This document shows, one piece after another, positions 1 to 6,089 of a stretch of 6,089 bases of DNA (position 1 is its first letter; each line of letters starts with the position of its first letter). A program made the translations under genes and the position numbers. A model generated the notes under the pieces. That model saw nothing but the letters and a program-made list of their open reading frames with translations, was not told the DNA's origin and ran no database searches. The DNA lies in NCBI GenBank assembly GCA_030039615.1, contig JASHVF010000418.1:1-6089 (forward strand), read 5' to 3'. The stretch is from Gammaproteobacteria bacterium (lineage in GTDB: Bacteria; Pseudomonadota; Gammaproteobacteria; Steroidobacterales; Steroidobacteraceae).

Positions 1-1
1 G

Positions 2-1048
2 CGCCTGGCGCCCGAGGCGGCGGCGCGCTTCGCCGCGCTGGCACTCAAGTGCCTGCACCAGGAATATCCGAACCACATCAGCCATACGCTCAACGATGCC
101 TCCGACGCCCGGCCGCCGCACGAGCTGACGCCGGCGTTCTACGGCTGCCTCGACTGGCACTCGGACGTGCACGGCCACTGGCTGCTGGTGCGGCTGCTGC
201 ACCTCTACCCCGACGCGCCGTTCGCGGTCGAGGCACGCACCGCGCTCAACCAGAGCTTCATGACCGACAGAATCGCCGCGGAGGTGAGTTACCTGCACGG
301 CGCCGGCCGCGCCTCCTTCGAGCGTCCCTACGGACTCGCGTGGCTGCTCGCGCTGGCCGCGGAGCTGCGCCGCTCGGACGATCCCGATGCGCGGCGCTGG
401 TCGGGCGTGCTGGCGCCGCTCGAGACGGAGGTGGTGGCGCGGCTCGAGAGCTGGCTGCCGAAGCTCCATTACCCGATTCGCGTCGGCGAGCACGACCAGA
501 CGGCGTTCGCCTTCGGCCTCATCTGGGACTGGGCCGGCGTCGCCAGGGACGAGCACATGCGCGAGCTGCTCGCCGACGCCGCGCAGCGCTTCTACCGCCA
601 CGACCGCAACTGTCCGCTCGCCTACGAGCCCTCGGGCGAGGACTTCCTCTCGCCGTGCCTCGCGGAGGCGGACTTCATGCGCCGCGTGCTCGGTGCGCCC
701 GAGTTCGCCAGGTGGCTCACGGCGTTCCTGCCGCAGATCCCGCCCGGCGGCGCGCCGGCGGCCGGCGCGCGTGCCGCGCATGCCTGGCTCGAGCCCGGCG
801 TCGTCACCGACCGCTCCGATCCCAAGCTCGCGCACATCGACGGGCTGAACCTGAGCCGCGCCTGGATGCTCGAAGGCATCGCGCACGGGCTGCCGCAGGG
901 CGATGCGCGCCTGGCGGCGCTACGCGCCGCGGCGCGCAGCCACGCCGCCGCCGCGCTGCCCGCGGTGACGGGTCAGTACTACGAGGGCGGCCACTGGCTC
1001 GGGACCTTCGCGGTCTATCTCACCAGCCGCGCGGGACTCGCGCCTTAG
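2..1048 (+). CDS. DUF2891 family protein (5' end truncated by window edge)
   Basis: The frame is open from the first bases of the window, reads 348 residues and stops with TAG at 1046-1048. The true start lies upstream, probably only a few residues away or one signal peptide away. I assign it to DUF2891 from the N-terminal block EYPNHISHTLND (fragment residues 21-32), the block ELTPAFYGCLDWHSDVHGHW (41-60) and the C-terminal block GGHWLGTFAVYLTS. These aromatic- and histidine-rich blocks are the family's hallmark as I remember it. The family has no established biochemical function. The clustered Trp, His and Asp residues (W52, H53, D55, H57, H59) could line a pocket or bind a metal, but that is a guess. 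No membrane segment is visible. It converges with the minus-strand operon and ends one base from the end of its last gene, so it is transcribed separately. A GTG at 167 gives a shorter frame, but it falls inside the conserved block and is not the start. Confidence 0.85.
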   Translation, partial: RLAPEAAARFAALALKCLHQEYPNHISHTLNDASDARPPHELTPAFYGCLDWHSDVHGHWLLVRLLHLYPDAPFAVEARTALNQSFMTDRIAAEVSYLHGAGRASFERPYGLAWLLALAAELRRSDDPDARRWSGVLAPLETEVVARLESWLPKLHYPIRVGEHDQTAFAFGLIWDWAGVARDEHMRELLADAAQRFYRHDRNCPLAYEPSGEDFLSPCLAEADFMRRVLGAPEFARWLTAFLPQIPPGGAPAAGARAAHAWLEPGVVTDRSDPKLAHIDGLNLSRAWMLEGIAHGLPQGDARLAALRAAARSHAAAALPAVTGQYYEGGHWLGTFAVYLTSRAGLAP

Positions 1049-1049
1049 G

Positions 1050-2621
1050 TCACTGCGCGGGCCTGAACAGCAGGTCCTGGTAGTCGTAGGAGAAATCCGC
1101 GAGCGGCGACACCGGTTTCATGGTCACGCGGTCCACTTTGCCGTCGGCATCCAGGCTGAAGGTCACGTAGGCGGGCTCGATCGACTTGTCCTCGAGATTC
1201 GTGGTGAAGGTGTCGTACTGGTAGTGCTCGAGCGTGCCGCTCATGCGCGGCGTCGTCTTGAAGTCGATCGTGAGCCTGCCGTCCTGCGCGCCGACCTCGA
1301 TGTCGCCGTACCAGGGATCGGTGTAGGTTCCGGCGTAGGCCGCGACCGGAAGCGAGGGCCCGACCCGGGCCGGCCTCGCCGCCGCACCCTTGAGCGCGGC
1401 CAGTGCCTCGCCGATGCGCCGCTGCTTATCGGCGCGATAGCGCGCCACCCAGTCGACGTGCGGCCGGCCGAGATAATGATCCAGCAGCTCGTACATGAGC
1501 CCACGGATGATCTCGTCATCCTCGCAGTTGATCTCGATGGAAAAGCCGACGTGCTTCTCCGGGATCAGCACCACGGCGGTGAGGAACCCGAGCACCGCGC
1601 CGCCGTGCCACACGATCTTCGTGCCGGCGTAGTCGGTGACATCCCAGCCGAGCGCATAGGTGTTGAAGTTCGGCTGCGTGGCCTTGAGCGGCGCGGGCGG
1701 CTCTCCCACCGGCTGCAGCACGATCGGCTTCCACATCTGCCGATGGGCGGCCGCCGAGAACAGCCGCCCCGCGTGTCCCGGCAGCTCGCCGCCGTCGAGC
1801 TGGATCATGAGCCAGCGCGCCATGTCGTTGGCGCTCACCGTGAGCCCGCCCGCGGGAGCCGCGGCGCGGCCGAGCTCCTCGCGCTCGTTGAGCCGCTCCT
1901 GCGTCCCGGCGCCGCGCAGCCCGCCGTCCATGCGCGCGTGCGGATACGCGCGGTTCGCCGTCGCGAAGCGCTGCGGCTCGTCGCTGGTCGAGTGCAGCAT
2001 GCCCGCGGGCTTCAGCACGCGCTCCGCGGTGAACTTCTCCCAGCTCTCGCCCGAGACCGCCTCGATCAGCTGCCCGGCCACCATGTAGAGCACGTTGTCG
2101 TAGGCGAAGCCATAGCGAAAACTGCTGGCGGGCTTGAGATAGCGCAGCCGGCGTACCGCCTCGGCGCGCGTCAGGTTCGAGCGCGGCACGAACATGAGGT
2201 CGCCTTCGCCGAGCCCGAGGCCGCTGCGGTGGACCAAGAGGTCACGGATCGTGATCTCGCGCGTGACCCAGGGATCGTACATCTCGAAGCCCGGCAGACG
2301 ATCGGTCACGCGATCGTCCCAGCCGATTTTTCCGGCATCGACCAGCAGTGCGAGATCGGCCACCGTGAACGCCTTGCCGGTCGAGCCGGTGGGAAAGATC
2401 GTGTCGGCATCCACCGGCTCGCTGCCGCCGAGGGCGCGCATGCCGAAGCCGCGCGCGAACGTCACCCGCTCGGCCTCGACGATCGCGATGGCCAGGCCGG
2501 GCACGCCGATCTCGGTGCGCGCCTGCTCGACGCGGCGCTCGAAGCCCGCCGGCGGCGCGGCCAGCGCGAGCGCGCAGCAGAGACCGGCCGCCGCGCCGGC
2601 CATGCCTGCAATCCGCTTCAT
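1050..2621 (-). CDS. Secreted serine hydrolase, class C beta-lactamase-like, with DUF3471-type C-terminal domain
   Basis: 523 residues. The first 21-22 form a typical signal peptide (MKRIAG, then a hydrophobic Ala/Leu/Cys core ending ALA-A), so the enzyme is probably periplasmic. The beta-lactamase/transpeptidase-like domain spans about residues 25-385. It carries all three active-site motifs: S80-T-G-K83 (SxxK nucleophile and general base), Y174-D-N176 (YxN) and H339-G-G341 (equivalent to KTG). Residues about 424-521 form a beta-rich tail (AYAGTYTDPWYGDIEV, then LADFSYDYQDLLFRP) that I read as DUF3471. Such enzymes include D-aminopeptidases, carboxypeptidases and esterases as well as beta-lactamases, and the sequence does not fix the substrate. 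The ATG at 2621 was chosen because it starts the signal peptide, follows an AGGGGG ribosome site and overlaps the transporter stop by four bases (ATGA). The frame stays open far upstream (to 3884), but that part is an out-of-frame reading of the transporter gene. It is the last gene of the operon. Confidence 0.92.
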   Translation of the reverse strand: MKRIAGMAGAAAGLCCALALAAPPAGFERRVEQARTEIGVPGLAIAIVEAERVTFARGFGMRALGGSEPVDADTIFPTGSTGKAFTVADLALLVDAGKIGWDDRVTDRLPGFEMYDPWVTREITIRDLLVHRSGLGLGEGDLMFVPRSNLTRAEAVRRLRYLKPASSFRYGFAYDNVLYMVAGQLIEAVSGESWEKFTAERVLKPAGMLHSTSDEPQRFATANRAYPHARMDGGLRGAGTQERLNEREELGRAAAPAGGLTVSANDMARWLMIQLDGGELPGHAGRLFSAAAHRQMWKPIVLQPVGEPPAPLKATQPNFNTYALGWDVTDYAGTKIVWHGGAVLGFLTAVVLIPEKHVGFSIEINCEDDEIIRGLMYELLDHYLGRPHVDWVARYRADKQRRIGEALAALKGAAARPARVGPSLPVAAYAGTYTDPWYGDIEVGAQDGRLTIDFKTTPRMSGTLEHYQYDTFTTNLEDKSIEPAYVTFSLDADGKVDRVTMKPVSPLADFSYDYQDLLFRPAQ

Positions 2622-3724
2622 GCAACCCCCTGCGCCGGCAGCTTGCCGCTCATCAACCGGTAAATGCCGATGGTGAAGAGCGGCAATACGAAGACCAGCA
2701 GTACCACGACCGCGCATGCCCGGTAGCCCCGGGCGATGAGTGTCACCAGCCCGAAGTGCTCGGCGACCAGCATGCAGAAGATGAGCGTCGCGAGCGAGAT
2801 CGCGAGCCGCGCCAGGCGCGAGAGCTCGCGCTGGTGGCGGCGGCGCCAGGCCTGGCCGACTCTTTCGTTTATGGCGTGCACGAAGCCGGTACCGCTCTCG
2901 AGCAGTGCCGCGAAGATCATCAGCTGAAACAGGTAGCGGAACAGCGGCAGATCGAGCCGCTGCAGCAGGTAGTCCGACGGCAGCGTCGCGCCGCCGATCT
3001 CGGGGTAGAAGGCCATCATGCAGGTGAAGAACATGAGCGCCGGCAACATCGCCAGGGGTCCGGCGATCAGACCCGCGATCACGGCGTCGCGGTTGCTCGT
3101 CAGGTGTCGCAGCACCGGCAGGATCACGACGGCGCCGATGACGTTGTAGCTCGCGTAGGCGCCGCCGCCCACCAGCCAGCCCTGCTGCAACGCCGGAGCG
3201 GCGAAGCCGGCGACGATGCGCGCGCCGAAGTGCGTGAGTGAGAACAGCACGAACAGCGCATACACGCCGTAGAGCAGGAACGACACGTAGGTGAAGAGCC
3301 GCTCGACCGAGGCGTTGCCGTAGGCCGTCACGAGGCCGATCGCCGCCATGAGGAGCAGCGTACCGACGAGCGTCGGCAGGGCGAGCGCCGCCGCGCCGAT
3401 GGCGCCGGCGGCGGCGCCGAATATCGCCAGCACCAGCACGACGAACAGCACGTAGGCGACCTCGAAGACGATCGAGGCAGGCCCGAGCAGCGCGCGGATG
3501 AAGCTCTGGTAGTCGCGTGCGCCGCTGGCACGCGAGAACAGGAACGTCACGACGCAGATCGCGCTCCAGACCGCCATCGCGAGCGCCATGGCCTTGATGC
3601 CGCCCCACGGGCCGCTCGGCAGGAAGAACTCCGCGAGCTCGCGCCCCGTGGCGTAGCCGCCGCCGATCACCACCGCCTTGAAGGCGAGGCCGGGAAGCAG
3701 CCGGCGCTGCAACCAGCTCGACAC
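2618..3724 (-). CDS. YkvI-like multi-pass inner-membrane transporter (substrate unknown)
   Basis: 368 residues, very hydrophobic, with about ten predicted membrane segments. Rough positions are 10-24, 42-63, 84-106, 112-134, 143-164, 185-205, 213-236, 260-282, 304-322 and 335-356. The N-terminus (LLPGLAFKAVVIGGGYATGRELAEFF, residues 9-34) has a glycine-rich break in the first helix. This is the signature I associate with the YkvI family, uncharacterised membrane proteins distantly related to amino-acid transporters of the LeuT/APC fold. A second conserved-looking patch is ESGTGFVHAINERV (276-289). The start is GTG at 3724: an in-frame TGA lies two codons upstream (3728-3730), and the first ATG would remove helix 1. 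No convincing ribosome site precedes the GTG. The gene follows the epimerase by 35 bases and overlaps the next serine hydrolase by four. That position suggests it carries an amino acid, dipeptide or similar substrate or product of this pathway, which is inference. Confidence 0.85.
   Translation of the reverse strand: MSSWLQRRLLPGLAFKAVVIGGGYATGRELAEFFLPSGPWGGIKAMALAMAVWSAICVVTFLFSRASGARDYQSFIRALLGPASIVFEVAYVLFVVLVLAIFGAAAGAIGAAALALPTLVGTLLLMAAIGLVTAYGNASVERLFTYVSFLLYGVYALFVLFSLTHFGARIVAGFAAPALQQGWLVGGGAYASYNVIGAVVILPVLRHLTSNRDAVIAGLIAGPLAMLPALMFFTCMMAFYPEIGGATLPSDYLLQRLDLPLFRYLFQLMIFAALLESGTGFVHAINERVGQAWRRRHQRELSRLARLAISLATLIFCMLVAEHFGLVTLIARGYRACAVVVLLVFVLPLFTIGIYRLMSGKLPAQGVA
2626..2631 (-). 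promoter_or_regulatory. Shine-Dalgarno site of the secreted serine hydrolase
   Basis: AGGGGG on the minus strand, four bases before the ATG at 2621, inside the 3' end of the transporter gene. It supports this internal ATG as the start rather than any start further upstream in the same open frame. Together with the ATGA overlap it suggests the gene can both reinitiate from upstream ribosomes and recruit its own. Confidence 0.6.
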
Positions 3725-3730
3725 CGCTCA

Positions 3731-3742
3731 GCGCCGCGGCGC
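3731..3742. repeat. 12-bp perfect palindrome in the epimerase-transporter spacer
   Basis: GCGCCGCGGCGC reads the same on both strands. It lies in the only real spacer of the operon (3725-3759), ending six bases before the GTG start of the transporter. An alternative pairing uses five-base arms, AGCGC at 3730-3734 and GCGCT at 3743-3747, around an eight-base loop. In RNA it could form a small GC-only hairpin over the expected ribosome-binding region. In DNA this GC-rich such palindromes also arise by chance, so function is unproven. Confidence 0.45.
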
Positions 3743-3759
3743 GCGCTGCCGGCGCGGGC

Positions 3760-4770
3760 TCAAGCTGCGCGCCTGCGGGCGCCGCCCCAGACGACCTCGT
3801 CGCACCAGATCCGCCCGCCGGAGTAACGCACCGCCGGCGTGCGATCGCGCGCCAGAAAGGTCGGGCCGTCGAGATCGACGACATCGCACAGCTGCCCGAG
3901 CACGAAGGCCGGCGCCATCGCCAGACTCGACCCCATCATGTTGCCTACCATGACGTCGAGCCCGGCGTGCCGCGCCTCGTGCGCCATGGCGAGCGCCTCG
4001 GTGAGCCCGCCGCACTTGTCGAGCTTGATGTTGACGGTGTCGAAGCGCCCGACGAGCCCCGCGATGTCGTTGCGGCTCAGCGCACTTTCGTCGGCCGCGA
4101 TCGGAATCGGCACATCGAGCCCCTCCAGATCCGCCTCGCGGCCGCGCGCCAGCGGCTGCTCGAGCAGCTCGACGCGCGCGCTGACCAGCACCTCGATGAG
4201 CCGCGGCAGCAGCTCGATGCTGTAGCCCTGGTTGGCGTCCACCCCGAGCCAGACGTCCGGCCGGGCCGCGCGTACCGCCGTGACGCGCGCGCCGTCGAGC
4301 GCAGGATCCCCGGTGAGCTTCAACTTGAGTGCCCGGGCGGCGGCATAGCGCCGCGCGCCCGCGGCCATGACCTCGGGCGTCTCGGCGCCGAGCGTGAAGG
4401 TGGTGATCAGCTCGCGCGGCGGCTTCAGGCCCGCGAGCGCCCACACCGGCCGGCCGGCACGCTCGGCTTCGAGCTCCCACAGCGCGCAGTCGAGCGCGTT
4501 GCGCGCTCCGCCCGGCGGCAGCAGCCGCTGCAGCGCGCCACGGTCGATGCCGCGCTCGATCACTGCGCGCTGCGACTCGATCGCCGCGACCATGTGCGCC
4601 GCGTCGTCGCCGAGGTAGAAGACACCCGCGGCCTCGCCGCGCCCGCGGTGCACGCCGTCATCGAGCGTGACCAGCACCGCGTCCTGGTGCTCGAACACGT
4701 GACCGGCGATGCGGAACGGCGCAGTGAACGGCAGTTGCTCGACCTGCACTCCGAGGCGCAGCCCGCTCAT
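3760..4770 (-). CDS. Dipeptide epimerase (enolase superfamily, muconate-lactonizing subgroup); N-acyl amino-acid racemase possible
   Basis: 336 residues, close to the usual length for the family, with no signal peptide, so cytoplasmic. The N-terminal capping domain covers about residues 1-120 and the barrel about 125-320. Visible catalytic parts are K149-L-K151 (KxK, with K151 as one acid/base), the magnesium ligands D178 (DANQGY), E204 (EQPL) and D227 (AADES), and K249 in NIKLDKCGGLTEAL as the opposite acid/base. The segment D299-L-D301-GP near the C-terminus is the DxD motif that in dipeptide epimerases such as L-Ala-D/L-Glu epimerase (YcjG) binds the substrate ammonium group. The reaction would invert the alpha carbon of a dipeptide's C-terminal residue by a 1,1-proton transfer. 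DgcA-type N-acetyl-D-glutamate racemases look very similar, and their partner DgcN (DUF1611) is not in this window. The ATG at 4770 overlaps the upstream stop as TGATG, implying coupled translation. Confidence 0.88.
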   Translation of the reverse strand: MSGLRLGVQVEQLPFTAPFRIAGHVFEHQDAVLVTLDDGVHRGRGEAAGVFYLGDDAAHMVAAIESQRAVIERGIDRGALQRLLPPGGARNALDCALWELEAERAGRPVWALAGLKPPRELITTFTLGAETPEVMAAGARRYAAARALKLKLTGDPALDGARVTAVRAARPDVWLGVDANQGYSIELLPRLIEVLVSARVELLEQPLARGREADLEGLDVPIPIAADESALSRNDIAGLVGRFDTVNIKLDKCGGLTEALAMAHEARHAGLDVMVGNMMGSSLAMAPAFVLGQLCDVVDLDGPTFLARDRTPAVRYSGGRIWCDEVVWGGARRRAA

Positions 4771-6089
4771 CAGTAGTCAGTCCCGACGTGCAGCAGGTTG
4801 AAGGCGAGCCCCACCCACAGCACGGTGACGGCGGCGAGCACCATGGCCACGCTCCACGCACGCGCCGGCCAGCGCCGCGCACCGCCCCATACCACGATGA
4901 GGTTCCACACCAGGAGCAGCAGGCCGCCGAGGAAGGCCACGATGCCGGCGAGCTCGGCCAGCAGCAGCAGTGGATCGAGGCGGCCGCCGAGCGTGCCCGT
5001 ATCCTTCAGCACCAGCGCGATGAACAGGCCCCAGAGCGCGAGCGCCGCGACGATCGCGAGAGCGGCGATGCGGCTCCAGCGGTAGGCGCTGAGCGACCTC
5101 GCATCGAGCGCCAGCGGTGCCCTGTAGCGGCGGCGCACCAGCACAGCGACCGGCCACACCAGCACCGTCAGCAGCAGCGCCGCGAAGCTCGCGAGCAACA
5201 GCGGCATCAGCCATGCGCTGTTCTGGTACCACGGCGTGCGCTCGTACACCATGAAGGGCGACAGTGTATCGAAGCTCCAGCGCACCGGCTTGCCGTCGAC
5301 CACCGTGGCCGCGAGACGGTCGTGGGAATCGACGTCCTGCCAGACGAACGGCGCGACCTCGACCCAGTGCCGCGGCTTGCCGTTCGGACCCGGGATCGCG
5401 ACCAGCAGCGCGCCGTCCTTGTCGGGCCCGACCTTCATCTGGCCGAGGAACTCGAGCGCCGCGAGGAAGTCGGTAAAGCCGCCGCGCGATACGGTCCAGG
5501 CGCCGGCCATGAGCGCCACATGCTTCTTCGCGGTGGCGGCGTCGACCCTGGCCGCCGCCGGCGGCGGCTCGGCGGCCGGCAGGTAGCGATCGGCGAAGTC
5601 CTGGAACAGCGCGATGCGCAGCGTATGGGCGGCGCCTTCCTTGCCGGCGCTGTTGAAGGACACGTAGAAGCCGACGTTGTCCTTCAGGAACAGATGCAGC
5701 GAGGTGTGAAACCACTCGGTGTCGCCGAGATGCGCGATCACCTCGCGGCCGTTGACGTTGGTCTCGAAGAAGCCGAGCTCCATGCGGTTGAGCGGTCCAA
5801 TGCCGGCGGCGTACGGGCTGTTGTGCATCTGCTCGGCAGTCGCCGCGCTCAGGATGCGCTTGCCGTGGTATTCGCCGTTCTGCAGGTGCGCGATCATGAA
5901 GTGCGCCATGTCCTCGCCCGGGGAGGACATCGAGCCCGCCGGCTCGGGACCGATGAACTCGAACGGCTGCGGCTCCTCGGAGGCGAGGCGGTAGCCGTTC
6001 GACATGAGCGGCGCGAGCGCCTGCGGCAGCGGCTGCCGGAAGGTCGAGTGCGCCATGTCGAGCGGCTCGAAGATGTGGTGCTCGATGTA
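4770..6089 (-). CDS. Membrane-anchored serine hydrolase, class C beta-lactamase-like (N-terminal part off the window edge)
   Basis: 439 residues are visible and the 5' end is cut off. The frame runs to the right edge, and the residues before the first in-window ATG (6056) read YIEHHIFEPLD, continuing into MAHSTF. This is the classic 'IFEPLGM.HSTF' stretch found in the middle of beta-lactamase-family domains, so that ATG is internal and the SxxK and YxN motifs lie outside the window. The rest of the catalytic domain is visible: PAGSMSSPGEDMAHFM, and HLGDTEWFHTS as the KTG-equivalent (H120-L-G122, with Leu instead of the common Gly). A Pro/Ala linker (about 171-181) follows, then a roughly 100-residue soluble region, then four membrane helices (about 292-318, 340-361, 375-401 and 411-433). 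The catalytic domain would face the periplasm. The substrate is unknown, possibly a peptide or amide given the epimerase next door. It is the most upstream operon gene seen here. Confidence 0.88.
   Translation of the reverse strand, partial: YIEHHIFEPLDMAHSTFRQPLPQALAPLMSNGYRLASEEPQPFEFIGPEPAGSMSSPGEDMAHFMIAHLQNGEYHGKRILSAATAEQMHNSPYAAGIGPLNRMELGFFETNVNGREVIAHLGDTEWFHTSLHLFLKDNVGFYVSFNSAGKEGAAHTLRIALFQDFADRYLPAAEPPPAAARVDAATAKKHVALMAGAWTVSRGGFTDFLAALEFLGQMKVGPDKDGALLVAIPGPNGKPRHWVEVAPFVWQDVDSHDRLAATVVDGKPVRWSFDTLSPFMVYERTPWYQNSAWLMPLLLASFAALLLTVLVWPVAVLVRRRYRAPLALDARSLSAYRWSRIAALAIVAALALWGLFIALVLKDTGTLGGRLDPLLLLAELAGIVAFLGGLLLLVWNLIVVWGGARRWPARAWSVAMVLAAVTVLWVGLAFNLLHVGTDY
5551..5568. repeat. 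18-bp perfect palindrome inside the linker of the membrane serine hydrolase
   Basis: Six GCC/GGC triplets form a perfect 18-base palindrome. It lies in coding sequence and encodes the PPPAAA part of the linker between the beta-lactamase-like domain and the C-terminal region. The symmetry follows from runs of CCG proline and GCG alanine codons, so it most likely reflects codon bias in a low-complexity linker rather than a binding site. Such a tract may be prone to replication slippage or be hard to sequence. Confidence 0.4.

Noticed and set aside
742..775. GC-rich repeat-like tract (cggcgg/ccggcg units) in the DUF2891 gene
   Set aside because: It encodes a Gly/Ala/Pro-rich loop (PPGGAPAAGARAA) and looks like a variable surface loop shaped by codon bias.
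49..1083. A 344-codon plus-strand frame overlapping the DUF2891 gene
   Set aside because: It is an extremely Arg/Ala-rich low-complexity translation with no family resemblance, while the frame starting at base 2 shows clear DUF2891 blocks.
2559..2621. Possible lipoprotein signal in the secreted serine hydrolase because of the two cysteines (C15, C16) in the leader
   Set aside because: The residues before the cysteines (AAGLCC) do not match a lipobox with Leu at -3, and an ordinary ALA-A cleavage site follows.
1224..2663. A 479-codon open frame on the plus strand, antisense to the secreted serine hydrolase
   Set aside because: It is rich in Arg, Ala, His, Asp and Glu with no recognisable domain, and is the expected shadow of a GC-rich gene. 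The minus-strand frame has a signal peptide and a complete active-site motif set.
2622..3884. Upstream extension of the serine hydrolase frame to 3884, giving a 944-residue protein
   Set aside because: The extra residues are an Arg/Ala-rich out-of-frame reading of the transporter and the end of the epimerase. The signal peptide and AGGGGG site mark the start at 2621.
3967..4776. A 269-codon plus-strand frame antisense to the epimerase
   Set aside because: The epimerase on the other strand has every catalytic residue in order; this frame is a GC-driven shadow.
4777..5715. A 312-codon minus-strand frame inside the membrane serine hydrolase
   Set aside because: It is Arg/Gly/Ala-rich and out of frame with the hydrolase and its four membrane helices.
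1..6089. tRNA, rRNA, CRISPR, insertion-sequence ends or phage attachment sites
   Set aside because: The window is almost entirely covered by five genes, and I saw no cloverleaf, spaced direct repeats, transposase frame or terminal inverted repeats.

Overview
This is a dense, GC-rich chromosomal window with strong G/C preference at third codon positions. It holds five protein genes, almost no intergenic DNA, and no RNA gene, mobile element or CRISPR array that I can see. The composition and families suggest a proteobacterium, perhaps a gammaproteobacterium of the Xanthomonadales/Steroidobacteraceae/Nevskiales type. That placement is inferred from composition and gene flavour only.

Layout: bases 2-1048 (+) carry a nearly complete DUF2891 protein whose 5' end lies off the left edge. 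It ends one base away from a convergent four-gene run on the minus strand. In order of transcription, right to left, the run is: (1) a 5'-truncated class C beta-lactamase-like serine hydrolase with a four-helix membrane C-terminus (4770-6089); (2) an enolase-superfamily dipeptide epimerase (3760-4770); (3) a YkvI-like multi-pass membrane transporter (2618-3724); (4) a secreted class C beta-lactamase-like serine hydrolase with a DUF3471-type C-terminal domain (1050-2621). Genes 1 and 2 share one base (TGATG), genes 2 and 3 are 35 bases apart, and genes 3 and 4 overlap by four bases (ATGA). This is almost certainly one operon with translational coupling, and its promoter lies beyond the right edge.

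Working model (inference): the two serine hydrolases act outside the cytoplasm, one anchored in the membrane and one exported. They may cleave peptides or amides, possibly with D-residues such as cell-wall peptides. The transporter would move a product across the inner membrane, and the cytoplasmic epimerase would invert a stereocentre of a dipeptide or N-acyl amino acid so it can be catabolised. The families are recognisable, but the substrate and the role of YkvI-like transporters are not established. This is the most interesting part of the window. The DUF2891 gene has no evident link to the operon.
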